From Candidatus Latescibacterota bacterium (GTDB taxonomy: Bacteria; Krumholzibacteriota; Krumholzibacteriia; Krumholzibacteriales; Krumholzibacteriaceae), in contig JAHOYU010000105.1 of NCBI GenBank assembly GCA_019038625.1, forward strand, positions 1-35,205: a DNA stretch of 35,205 nucleotides, given 5' to 3'. Of the stretch, positions 6,737 to 12,522 are shown piece after piece (within the stretch, counting starts at the first letter, position 1; each line of letters opens with the position of its first letter). Under the pieces are notes generated by a model that ran no database searches, was not told the DNA's origin, and saw only the letters and a list, made by a program, of their open reading frames with translations. The translations under genes were made by a program, and so were the position numbers.

Positions 6737-7102
6737 TTACGGGCAGTCAGGGATATCAAGCAGTTCCAACTCATCCCAGGCGTTAGGTACTAGCCACGCC
6801 GACCACCAGATGTCGTTGTATCGTTGTTCTTTCATGATACGTGAGTTCCAGACCACTGCATAACCCATCACATCCTCAGCGGCTGTGCATCCTACTTCAG
6901 TGAAATTGATACGGAACTGAGCCAAACGTGCCTCGTATCCAGGCATCTCCAGATGTGCAAACCAGGCAGACACACTCAATGTTATGACGACCACGAGGCC
7001 CAGTGCTATAGTCATAATGCCGGCGAACTGCCAGCCCTCACGTATCTCGTCGTAATCATTGATGAAGATACGTGTGAACCTGCCCTTCTTTTCGTAAGCC
7101 AT
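6737..7102 (-). CDS. Single-span membrane protein, 121 aa
   Basis: ATG 7102 follows AGAGGAAA; a longer frame upstream lacks a ribosome site. Residues 1-23 are charged, about 26-49 form a membrane span (FAGIMTIALGLVVVITLSVSAW), and the rest lies presumably outside, with GCTAAEDVMGYAVVWN and the ending NAWDELELLDIPDCP. The WD-L-LLDIPDC tail is reminiscent of other small phage membrane proteins, but I cannot name the family. Confidence 0.6.
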   Translation of the reverse strand: MAYEKKGRFTRIFINDYDEIREGWQFAGIMTIALGLVVVITLSVSAWFAHLEMPGYEARLAQFRINFTEVGCTAAEDVMGYAVVWNSRIMKEQRYNDIWWSAWLVPNAWDELELLDIPDCP

Positions 7103-7232
7103 GTTGATTTCCTCTCTTGATGGTGAATGAAAAAGAAAGATCCCTAAACAGCAGCCGCAATCCTGAGAGCGTGTTAAGCGGCACACGTTGGACGAGATTT
7201 CTCAAGCCCACCAGATGTAAGGATCTTTAGTC
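7103..7232 (-). other. Non-coding interval with possible folded RNA
   Basis: No gene seen. Read on the minus strand, AAAGATCC (7221-7228) and GGATCTTT (7136-7143) can close a stem around 77 bases. Those bases contain a GAGA/TCTC hairpin and a CGTGT/ACACG hairpin with an eight-base loop. It lacks a T-arm, so it is not an ordinary tRNA. It may be a small RNA, an attenuator, or chance. Confidence 0.3.
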
Positions 7233-7805
7233 TTAGATGTTGATGGTGACTGTTGCGTTCTTCAGGGAGAGCTGTCCATCAAGATCTCCCAACACTTCCT
7301 CCAGCTCCTCAATGGCCGAAGCAAACGCTGCTTCGTCCAGGTTGACGACGGCTGCGACCTGTTCCCCCCGCGTCCGCCTCTTGTCGGCCTTCTCATATAG
7401 CGCCTCCTCCAAAGTACGCCACCGCGCGAACTGTCTGTCGTCGCGGGTGCGGTCGATGGTTCTGCTCATATCAACGAAGAGCTTCTCGCGCAACGGCGCA
7501 ATCTCACGTCTCCAGATCAACCACTCAGTGACACACATGGTCTTATCCCCCACTGTGACCTGAGTTATCATGTTCTGTGAGGCAATCTTCGTGCGTAACG
7601 ACAGCACTTGTCGCTGCATGTCAGTCACGCTGCTCATTTCCTTGGAGATGAAAGTGGTTGACCCACCTTCTAAGGCAGCCAAAGGATCTACCTTGTCCTC
7701 TGCTCGTACCAAGAACTTGACCACACTGGCCTCCTTCTTCGCCATCCTCTTCTTGAGAGTGGTGATCTTAGCCAGTGCTTCGGTAATCGTCAGTTCATGA
7801 CTCAT
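7233..7805 (-). CDS. Hypothetical helical protein, 190 aa
   Basis: AAGGAGGAAGG precedes the ATG. A predominantly helical, charged protein: N-terminal coiled coil (EALAKITTLKKRMAKKEASV), a middle region with RTKIASQNMITQVTVGDKT, and a C-terminus LDGQLSLKNATVTINI. The overall plan, with helices and a late asparagine followed by beta, resembles DIP1984/DUF6847-type proteins, but I am not confident. It lies just downstream of the second tRNA-His. Confidence 0.65.
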   Translation of the reverse strand: MSHELTITEALAKITTLKKRMAKKEASVVKFLVRAEDKVDPLAALEGGSTTFISKEMSSVTDMQRQVLSLRTKIASQNMITQVTVGDKTMCVTEWLIWRREIAPLREKLFVDMSRTIDRTRDDRQFARWRTLEEALYEKADKRRTRGEQVAAVVNLDEAAFASAIEELEEVLGDLDGQLSLKNATVTINI

Positions 7806-7842
7806 TGTCCTTCCTCCTTGAGTTTTGACGTTTAAGTAACAG

Positions 7843-7914
7843 TCAGCGGTACGGGGCTCGAACCCGTCACTCCAGAGCCACAGTCTAGTGTGTCACCAGC
7901 AACACTTACCGCTT
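7843..7914 (-). tRNA. tRNA-His (GTG), second copy
   Basis: The arms can be drawn: acceptor AGCGGTA/TACCGCT, D-stem GTGT/ACAC, anticodon stem CTAGA/TCTGG with loop CTGTGGC (anticodon GTG), and T-arm ACGGG/CCCGT with TTCGAGC. The outermost pair is A-G, a mismatch. Its sequence differs widely from the first tRNA-His outside the anticodon loop. The upstream protein gene ends inside its first nine bases, so processing of the tRNA would remove that gene's stop codon. Confidence 0.75.
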
Positions 7915-8625
7915 TTCTACTGCGAAAATCATCCACAGCAGAGTGACATTCTTTGGATTAATGTATATTCCGCACCGTTTGAGTGCAGACAATGTATCAC
8001 CTCCTGACGAACTTGTCCAAGTGTTTCCACAAAACGTATTAATAATGTGGTAAACTCTGGCTGCATCGAGTTTTTTGTAATAACGCTGACCACGGACAAG
8101 ACGTGCACGAATGGTCTCAATACCTTTTTTTCGTATCAGGTACTTCAGAGAGTGCTGATAAATTTGTGTGTGTTTAATTCTTTCACGACCACGCAGTGCT
8201 GTGACCGCTATCACAGCTTTGTCTTCCCAACAAGGAAGAGTAGCCACCTCACTGAGTACGCGAATAGACTTTGTTCCGTAGGGCGAACACAAGTCTAGAT
8301 TTGCAACTCCTAGTTTGTATCCTTGCTTAGCAATCTCTTCACACGCTTTTACGACATCCATTCCGTAAGTATGAACACTAGGTCCGTACTTTTCTCGGTA
8401 GCTTTGCATGAATGAAGGATCTTTGTCTACAGCGTGTAGGTTTTTTCGCCAAACCCCGCTTTTCAGTGCTACACCAATTTCTGTACCTTCTTCTGATGGC
8501 ATCAATAAAGCGTGTGTATTTTTGATCTCAGAACTGATGAATGTACGAAATCCGTTCCATACATCACGTCGATACTGTCTTTTATTGGGAAAATTGTATC
8601 CCCCTTTCGGGGCTCGACGATTCAT
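7906..8625 (-). CDS. Putative SAM-dependent methyltransferase-like protein, 239 aa
   Basis: AGGAGG precedes the ATG. Residues 40-70 read LLMPSEEGTEIGVALKSGV followed by NLHAVDKDPSF, a Rossmann-like start with an acidic residue (VDKDP) where SAM would bind. ANLDLCSPYGTKS at about 109-120 sits where motif IV would be expected. Phage proteins with this plan are annotated as class I methyltransferases. No catalytic NPPY or PC motif is seen, so the activity is open. Base composition is more AT-rich than its neighbours, suggesting recent acquisition. Confidence 0.5.
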   Translation of the reverse strand: MNRRAPKGGYNFPNKRQYRRDVWNGFRTFISSEIKNTHALLMPSEEGTEIGVALKSGVWRKNLHAVDKDPSFMQSYREKYGPSVHTYGMDVVKACEEIAKQGYKLGVANLDLCSPYGTKSIRVLSEVATLPCWEDKAVIAVTALRGRERIKHTQIYQHSLKYLIRKKGIETIRARLVRGQRYYKKLDAARVYHIINTFCGNTWTSSSGGDTLSALKRCGIYINPKNVTLLWMIFAVEKR

Positions 8626-8658
8626 ACCAACCTCCTAGATCGGAAATTAACTGTTTAA

Positions 8659-8732
8659 TGACCAGCATGAGATTCGAACTCATAACCTGCGGGTTAAAGG
8701 CCCGCTGCTCTGGCCAGTTGGGCTAGCTGGTC
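8659..8732 (-). tRNA. tRNA-Lys (TTT) with unusual C33
   Basis: Clear cloverleaf: acceptor GACCAGC/GCTGGTC, D-arm TAGCCC...GAGC with one C-A mismatch, anticodon stem GCGGG/CCCGC with loop CCTTTAA, variable AGGTT, and T-arm ATGAG/CTCAT with TTCGAAT. The anticodon is TTT. The base before it, almost always T33, is C. CCA is not encoded. Confidence 0.85.
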
Positions 8733-8799
8733 GAACAACTCTCGCATATGTGTTAGCGAGGCTCCCGATTAGGGGAGAAGTGCATAGTTGTCTCCCACC

Positions 8800-8815
8800 T
8801 TCATAACGTTATGAA
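8800..8815. promoter_or_regulatory. Palindromic site P1 (operator-like)
   Basis: TTCATAACGTTATGAA, the 16-bp core of the six-copy palindrome of this arm, here without the outer T-A pair. It lies eight bases after the stop of the 25-residue peptide gene on the minus strand. A GGTGGGAGA tract follows it downstream. Confidence 0.6.
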
Positions 8816-8822
8816 ACCACCC

Positions 8823-8900
8823 TCACCACTCATCCACTGGTATGTATAGCTCCTGGAATCCTCCTATGGATCTGAGGTAAGTGCCGATATTGCTCTGCAT
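8823..8900 (-). CDS. 25-residue peptide gene
   Basis: Reads MQSNIGTYLRSIGGFQELY and ends PVDEW. A strong GGAGGGG site lies at the end of the upstream membrane-protein gene, whose TAA overlaps this ATG (TAATG). The size and composition give no function. The arrangement makes translation likely. It is followed at once by palindrome P1. Confidence 0.4.
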   Translation of the reverse strand: MQSNIGTYLRSIGGFQELYIPVDEW

Positions 8901-9370
8901 TAGAACCCCTCCGACGGTGGATGGAGTTGCTCCTCAAAGGACTGACCCAAGTACGCATCTATCTCTCGGTACTCTGGTCTATGCGTCGGCAAATTCAGCA
9001 CACTGGGGTGCTCGACTCGCTCCGTCTCAGCTTTGGGGATGAGACACTTAGGCATTCGCAACTCAGGCATACCAAAGCACAACAACAGACCAGTGATAGG
9101 CAGAGCAGCCAGTGCTGTGTACCCTAACATTACGTGGACAGGCGCACTCATTGTGTAAAGCCACGCTATACTTATAACAGCGGCCATTCCACCAAGAATA
9201 GGCCAGAGGAATACAGAGAGGAGCACATCACGAGCGGTAGTAGTTGCACCCAGCCACCAGTTAGGGTCGGCTGCAAAGGTCTGGATACTTGCATATGCGA
9301 GCAATCCGACGACGATATAAGCCGAAATCCCCAACAGAATATCACCAAAGAACTCCCTGCCTGTTAACAT
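8900..9370 (-). CDS. Three-span membrane protein, 156 aa
   Basis: ATG 9370 after AAGGAG is preferred over a longer frame that would read back into the upstream gene. Hydrophobic segments occur at about residues 10-30, 48-72 and 78-98. A cytosolic-looking tail follows, ending EEQLHPPSEGF. The tail has KCLIPKAETERVEHPSVLNL. No family recognised. Confidence 0.6.
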   Translation of the reverse strand: MLTGREFFGDILLGISAYIVVGLLAYASIQTFAADPNWWLGATTTARDVLLSVFLWPILGGMAAVISIAWLYTMSAPVHVMLGYTALAALPITGLLLCFGMPELRMPKCLIPKAETERVEHPSVLNLPTHRPEYREIDAYLGQSFEEQLHPPSEGF

Positions 9371-9374
9371 AATG

Positions 9375-9698
9375 CTACTCCTTCTTGTTGGCGTGGAACA
9401 AACACGTGAGATTTGATTGTCTGTCGCGACACATAGCCTTCGTTTTGCACCAGCAGCATTCTGCATCGGCCGGCACATGACACAGACCACATCGTCCCTG
9501 CTTGTCGTAGTAAATCGAGGCGTACTCTACTATGGTCAGCCTGCCACAACTGGTACAACGCAAATACTGAACATACCCGTCGCCTGTGTTGTGAGTAATC
9601 ATGAAACTACCCTTAGCTGGCGACGGATACCAGACGCAATGTTCAATGTACAGCTCTTCTGGAATGTGAGGGAGGAGTTGGTTGATTTCTTCAGTCAT
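9375..9698 (-). CDS. Zinc-binding small protein, 107 aa
   Basis: Three Cys pairs are visible: RCTSCGRL at about 47-50, RCGLCHV at about 69-72 and ECCWCKTKAMC at about 80-89, with a late His. That is enough for one or two zinc ribbons or a treble clef. The N-terminal 45 residues look beta-rich. It begins after a short gap from the upstream membrane peptide, with only a weak AAAGA site. Function unknown. Confidence 0.6.
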   Translation of the reverse strand: MTEEINQLLPHIPEELYIEHCVWYPSPAKGSFMITHNTGDGYVQYLRCTSCGRLTIVEYASIYYDKQGRCGLCHVPADAECCWCKTKAMCRDRQSNLTCLFHANKKE

Positions 9699-9707
9699 TG
9701 TCTTTAC

Positions 9708-9812
9708 TCAGTTGAAGAACAGAATGCCAGCCAAGAACAACAGCACAGTAGTACAGAATACAGCAGTGCCAGCTATCATGTAGTACTTGAGCACGCGATC
9801 GAGCAGAGTCAT
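9708..9812 (-). CDS. Single-span membrane peptide, 34 aa
   Basis: The ATG overlaps the stop of the gene at 9809 as ATGA. Residues 12-33 are hydrophobic (MIAGTAVFCTTVLLFLAGILFF) after a short charged start MTLLDRVLKYY. The stop comes right after the membrane span. It is similar in style to the 30-, 47- and 34-residue membrane peptides elsewhere in this arm. Function unknown. Confidence 0.5.
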   Translation of the reverse strand: MTLLDRVLKYYMIAGTAVFCTTVLLFLAGILFFN

Positions 9813-9997
9813 CCAGACTCCTTTACAAGTTTAACCAAGTAGTCACGCTCCGTCCTGGTGAGTGGCCCGGTGGCACAGCAACGCCACAATTTTGCCACCA
9901 AACGCTTCTGTGTGTCTGACAGTGAGTATATGACGAACCCCTTTTGGGTAAGCATATCCGCCATCTCTTTCCTTGTTGCTTTCGGTGTCATGCACAT
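9809..9997 (-). CDS. Hypothetical protein, 62 aa
   Basis: Starts MCMTPKATRKEMADML after GGAGAAG. The whole chain looks helical (QKRLVAKLWRCCATG, TRTERDYLVKLVKES). It could be a small DNA-binding or protein-binding helix bundle, but no family is recognised. Its leader contains the first copy of the 26-bp repeat element described at 10011. Confidence 0.55.
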   Translation of the reverse strand: MCMTPKATRKEMADMLTQKGFVIYSLSDTQKRLVAKLWRCCATGPLTRTERDYLVKLVKESG

Positions 9998-10010
9998 GAG
10001 AGCTTCTCCA

Positions 10011-10036
10011 TTTGGTTTTGGGCAAATAAAAAGGGA
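10011..10036 (-). repeat. Leader repeat, copy 1 of 3
   Basis: On the minus strand it reads TCCCTTTTTATTTGCCC followed by AAAACCAAA, directly before the SD (ATGGAGAAG) of the gene at 9809-9997. ATTTG and CAAAT can pair around CCCAAAAC, giving a small hairpin next to the ribosome site. The same 26 bases occur at 10395 (one change) and 10800. Confidence 0.75.
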
Positions 10037-10102
10037 TGAGGAGAAGGGAATCGAACCCCTACGCGCCCGATCGAGGCTGCTCTGCCATTAAGCTACACCT
10101 CA
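10036..10102 (-). tRNA. Degenerate tRNA-like element
   Basis: The T-arm (AGGGG-TTCGATT-CCCTT), D-arm (TAGCTTAATGGCAGAGC) and a near-complete acceptor (TGAGGTG/CTCCTCA, one T-T mismatch) are all present and tRNA-Gly-like. Only 17 bases lie between the D-arm and the T-stem, instead of about 22, and the best anticodon hairpin is GCCT/GGGC or GCC/GGC. No normal anticodon can be assigned. It is a decayed tRNA or a tRNA mimic. Confidence 0.5.
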
Positions 10103-10113
10103 CCCCTATCTAT

Positions 10114-10383
10114 CTATCGAGTGATCGCAGGCATAGGACCATTGGTTATGCGCTCACGAGGCTTGGTTTTCACCCTCTTCTTCTCCAGCACCTCCACCTG
10201 CTCGATGTCAATGCACAGATCACCTCGTGTATTTCCGTCTTCTTTGAGGGAATCCGAGGCTATGCCTACGCGTCGACAGCCATTCAGCCATAGTGTGTGG
10301 CTGTTGCAGATACCAGTGTACCCAGAGATGCGGTCTCTGACGAGCGCACCGAGAGGTACATCAGCGAAGTCCTGAGGTTCCAT
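10114..10383 (-). CDS. Conserved-looking phage protein of unknown function, 89 aa
   Basis: GGAG precedes the ATG, within the second copy of the leader repeat. Residues 9-42 read PLGALVRDRISGYTGICNSHTLWLNGCRRVGI in pieces typical of a small phage protein family: VRDR.SG.TGI followed by a Trp-Leu-Asn-Gly-Cys strand, then an acidic DIEQVEVLE strand. The plan suggests a small beta-barrel (SH3/KOW-like). I recognise the pattern from other phages, but the function is not known. Confidence 0.7.
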   Translation of the reverse strand: MEPQDFADVPLGALVRDRISGYTGICNSHTLWLNGCRRVGIASDSLKEDGNTRGDLCIDIEQVEVLEKKRVKTKPRERITNGPMPAITR

Positions 10384-10394
10384 GTCTTACTCCA

Positions 10395-10420
10395 TTCGGT
10401 TTTGGGCAAATAAAAAGGGA
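10395..10420 (-). repeat. Leader repeat, copy 2 of 3
   Basis: Identical to copies 1 and 3 over 26 bases except one A-to-G change on the minus strand (CCGAAT for CCAAAT). That change turns a U-A pair of the small hairpin into a U-G pair, so the RNA stem survives. It begins immediately after the stop of the upstream gene and runs into GGAG of the next. Confidence 0.75.
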
Positions 10421-10789
10421 CTATGACTCGCACAGAGGACACTCTTCGCACATGCGTTTGGCATGTAGGCGTATCTCTGCTTCGTACTCTTTCTGTGCAG
10501 CTCTGTAACCTTGAGCGAACGTAGCTGTGGTTTCCATAGCTCGGCGATCGGCAGCGGCAGCAGCTGCTAGACCGCGTCGTCGGCCGAAGTCATGGAACTT
10601 GAAGGCGCGACCAGTGGCGTGCTCGTACGTCGGTATGCTCCCAGGCATCACAGTACCAGCGCCATAACCATCAATCCTAAAGGTCTCTTCTTTCAGGAGT
10701 GCTCTTATCTCATGTAACTCAACACCCAGCTCTAGGATGGTGTTTTCCACGAGGTTGAGCCGTTGGCGCAATATGCTCTTTCTTGGCAT
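10421..10789 (-). CDS. Hypothetical protein, 122 aa
   Basis: TGAGG precedes ATG 10789. The N-terminal 35 residues are a predicted helix (RQRLNLVENTILELGVELHEIRALLKEE). A middle segment, YGAGTVMPGSIPTYEHATGRAFKFHDFGRRRG, precedes an Ala-rich helix and a C-terminal CEECPLCES with two Cys pairs. The ending could bind metal. Flanked on both sides by the leader repeat. Function unknown. Confidence 0.6.
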   Translation of the reverse strand: MPRKSILRQRLNLVENTILELGVELHEIRALLKEETFRIDGYGAGTVMPGSIPTYEHATGRAFKFHDFGRRRGLAAAAAADRRAMETTATFAQGYRAAQKEYEAEIRLHAKRMCEECPLCES

Positions 10790-10799
10790 GATTGCCTCA

Positions 10800-10825
10800 T
10801 TTGGTTTTGGGCAAATAAAAAGGGA
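10800..10825 (-). repeat. Leader repeat, copy 3 of 3
   Basis: An exact copy of copy 1. It lies between a 54-base hairpin and the gene at 10421-10789 and ends in AAATGAGG, which supplies that gene's ribosome site. Confidence 0.75.
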
Positions 10826-10827
10826 TG

Positions 10828-10881
10828 CGTATAGGAGGCCCGACCATCCTCATTCGGTCCATCGGGATCGCCTCCTACACG
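10828..10881 (-). other. Long imperfect hairpin before leader repeat copy 3
   Basis: Twelve bases pair with twelve (CGTGTAGGAGGC with GCCTCCTATACG, one G-U pair), and GACC/GGTC pairs again inside. It is followed by CATCCCTTTTTATTTG, so the order hairpin then T-tract could act as a weak terminator or a processing site. The tRNA-like element takes the same position before copy 1. An ATG with a GGAGG site inside could also start a 21-residue peptide. Confidence 0.45.
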
Positions 10882-10956
10882 ACTTTGCTACGGAATGGTA
10901 CCTCCATCATCTGCTTAAACGCAAGAGTCCAAAGATACCGTGTACCGCGACCGTCT

Positions 10957-10976
10957 TTTTCATAACGTTATGAAAA
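10957..10976. promoter_or_regulatory. Palindromic site P2 (operator-like)
   Basis: TTTTCATAACGTTATGAAAA, a perfect 20-bp palindrome and the longest of the six copies. It starts directly after the stop of the gene at 10977-11249, read on the minus strand. About 130 bases without a convincing gene follow it. Confidence 0.7.
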
Positions 10977-11249
10977 TCAGTGCTGTCTCGGGAATGCTCG
11001 TTTGTAGTTCTGCGGCCACGGGCCATGTGATTCGATGTACTCTCCATTGTACGTGTGGCGCGTACAGAAGATCAGCGAGAACATATCACGACGTATTTCG
11101 CTGTCTTTCGGGGCTTGAATTTCAGTTAACTCATACATGCGCGGGCGCAATACCTTCCAGCGTTCGCGGTTACGAGCACGGCGTTCCAATTCACTCACGA
11201 GACAATGCTGCATGAAATCACTGAGAAATTCCTGCACCGGATTAGGCAT
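10977..11249 (-). CDS. Hypothetical basic protein, 90 aa
   Basis: ATG 11249 (MPNPVQEFLSDFMQHCL) after an AAAGGAAAGG tract is preferred to a longer frame. It overlaps the upstream gene by eight bases. The centre is Arg-rich (ELERRARNRERWKVLRPRMYEL) and the end aromatic (YIESHGPWPQNYKRAF). It may bind nucleic acid. No family recognised. Confidence 0.55.
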   Translation of the reverse strand: MPNPVQEFLSDFMQHCLVSELERRARNRERWKVLRPRMYELTEIQAPKDSEIRRDMFSLIFCTRHTYNGEYIESHGPWPQNYKRAFPRQH

Positions 11250-11823
11250 GCCGTTGCCCCTTTCCTTTATGGTTCTCGATTGTGGACGTAATACGCCACC
11301 GATCTGCGTCCTCACCTATCAGAGCTTTGCCCCCCTCACCACGATGACCTCTAGGGCTTACGCCGTCTGTGTCTATGATCTTGACGTTCTCAGGTGTGGG
11401 AAATTCTTTGAGTACCCATATCGAGCCTCTGGGCGGATCATTCTCCAATGCCCAACACTTAGCACAGTTCTTGCGCTTGCATTTCCCACTGGTACAACAG
11501 CGCGTGAATCCGCCATTGGCTATTTTCAGTTTGCCATTGCGTTGTTTACGGAATATGATCCATTGCGTCATGTTCTTGGCTTTCATCCGAGGCCCAGCTA
11601 CCGCAGTACCTGTCTGACCGACGGGGCAGAATGGTGCATCTCCAGTCAGAGGGACCGGCGACCACACACTAGTCCCATCAAAGCTAGCGCGTGTGTAGTT
11701 GCGTTGAAGGCCACGTTTAGCGGCTCTCTTCATTTGAGCAATACGCTCCATACCCTCGGCGAAACGGTCCATGCGTATGCTCATCTCTTCATCGGTGATT
11801 GCAGGCTTTTTGCGTTTAGGCAT
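11242..11823 (-). CDS. Hypothetical Cys-cluster protein, 193 aa
   Basis: ATG 11823 follows GGAGG and overlaps the upstream gene by eight bases. The N-terminal 45 residues are basic and helical (PKRKKPAITDEEMSIRMD). A compact cluster RCCTSGKCKRKNCAKCW at about 107-123 holds five Cys and is likely to bind zinc. An NMTQWIIFRKQRNGKLKIANGG region precedes it, and a Gly/Arg-rich tail follows. The cluster resembles nucleic-acid-binding knuckles, but the role is unknown. Confidence 0.55.
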   Translation of the reverse strand: MPKRKKPAITDEEMSIRMDRFAEGMERIAQMKRAAKRGLQRNYTRASFDGTSVWSPVPLTGDAPFCPVGQTGTAVAGPRMKAKNMTQWIIFRKQRNGKLKIANGGFTRCCTSGKCKRKNCAKCWALENDPPRGSIWVLKEFPTPENVKIIDTDGVSPRGHRGEGGKALIGEDADRWRITSTIENHKGKGQRHA

Positions 11824-12070
11824 GGGCGTACGCCTCCGTCTGGGCGATGATGTCCGCATCTAAGGCTGAAGGCTGAACCCATGCGCATTTGTTCAACTTC
11901 TGGGACGCATACGACCTCAGCGTATGGGCAGCCGTAAAACCGTGGCAGTGTATGGCGTCCACAGTGCCCATAGGGGTGACGATACAGCAATCGTAACTCG
12001 TCGGAATCTCCACCGTCACCGCGTCCCAAAACCGGATCTTGTTGACTAACTTGCTCGTGATCTTTAACAT
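11816..12070 (-). CDS. Hypothetical protein, 84 aa
   Basis: ATG 12070 (MLKITSKLVNKIRFWDAVTVEI) follows GGGAGAC; the in-frame ATG inside palindrome P3 is less likely because no ribosome site precedes it. The content mixes beta and helix with three Cys (DCCIVTPM, AIHCHGF). It lies directly below P3 and is probably controlled by it. Confidence 0.6.
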   Translation of the reverse strand: MLKITSKLVNKIRFWDAVTVEIPTSYDCCIVTPMGTVDAIHCHGFTAAHTLRSYASQKLNKCAWVQPSALDADIIAQTEAYAHA

Positions 12071-12085
12071 GATATCGTCTCCCTT

Positions 12086-12103
12086 TTTCATAACGTTATG
12101 AAA
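12086..12103. promoter_or_regulatory. Palindromic site P3 (operator-like)
   Basis: The exact 18-bp TTTCATAACGTTATGAAA, ending 15 bases before the ATG of the gene at 11816-12070 on the minus strand. The ribosome site GGGAGA starts right after it. Above it lies a leader of about 100 bases without genes, containing GGCCTATATAG, a possible but unproven -10 region. Confidence 0.7.
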
Positions 12104-12206
12104 GTAGTAGTAGGAAATTTCTGTGTAGGAAAACTACCAATAGGCCCCTCTATATAGGCCAATCTGGATTTACTTTTTCGGCCAAAACCACCACACACCC
12201 CTCCCC

Positions 12207-12311
12207 TCACACGTTCATGTAATTACGCACTACCCACCCACAGTAGTGGCCCATGAACGTAGCCACCACACACAACAACACATACATACACACACGCATG
12301 TATCTGCTCAT
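12207..12311 (-). CDS. Single-span membrane peptide, 34 aa
   Basis: Starts MSRYMRVCMYVLLCVVATFM, with ATGA overlapping the stop of the upstream zinc-ribbon gene. Residues 6-24 are hydrophobic, and the end is GWVVRNYMNV. Its 3' part carries a nested inverted repeat: ACGTTCATG (12211-12219) with CATGAACGT (12252-12260), and inside these CACTAC with GTAGTG. The transcript could fold there. Function unknown. Confidence 0.45.
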   Translation of the reverse strand: MSRYMRVCMYVLLCVVATFMGHYCGWVVRNYMNV

Positions 12312-12448
12312 GATGCCCGCGCCGGTTGAATGAGGGTAGCAGCGCAGTGAGTACAGATACCATGAGATACAGCACCAACAGGGATGTCGGGCTTTGTTCC
12401 GATGATCTTGTTACACCATGCACATACGACATTTCCGATTGTTTGCAT
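12308..12448 (-). CDS. Zinc-ribbon protein, 46 aa
   Basis: ATG 12448 follows AAAAGG, below palindrome P4. Residues 9-12 read CAWC and residues 32-35 read CTHC within VSHGICTHC. This CAWC...SHGIC..C pattern is a minimal zinc ribbon seen in many small bacterial and phage proteins. It is probably structural; a regulatory or nuclease-associated role cannot be shown. A GCCGGTTGAAT repeat lies at its 3' end. Confidence 0.65.
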   Translation of the reverse strand: MQTIGNVVCAWCNKIIGTKPDIPVGAVSHGICTHCAATLIQPARAS

Positions 12449-12460
12449 GAGGGTGCCTTT

Positions 12461-12478
12461 TTTCATAACGTTATGAAA
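12461..12478. promoter_or_regulatory. Palindromic site P4 (operator-like)
   Basis: The exact 18-bp palindrome (20 bp with outer T-A). It ends 13 bases before the ATG of the zinc-ribbon gene at 12308-12448. It lies between that gene and the terminator at 12523, so it heads its own transcription unit. Confidence 0.7.
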
Positions 12479-12522
12479 ATTGAGGAATAGCACAAGAGGT
12501 ACCAAAATACCACTTTGCGGGT

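Noticed and set aside
8659-8732. Reading the tRNA-Lys loop one base later as anticodon TTA, an ochre suppressor
   Set aside because: This would break the five-pair anticodon stem GCGGG/CCCGC. TTT fits the stem and loop size.
8733-8799. Ten- and eleven-codon frames (for example MHFSPNREPR) after palindrome P1
   Set aside because: They are too short to judge; there is no overlap coupling to support them, only a GGTGGGAGA tract.
11137-11850. A 237-codon plus-strand open frame antisense to the Cys-cluster protein gene
   Set aside because: The opposite strand has a better start, an overlap-coupled neighbour and a sensible protein (basic N-terminus, Cys cluster). The plus-strand product has no recognisable pattern.
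12321-12332. GCCGGTTGAATG considered as a phage attachment site core
   Set aside because: No integrase or excisionase is visible in the window, and the copy lies inside a coding end.
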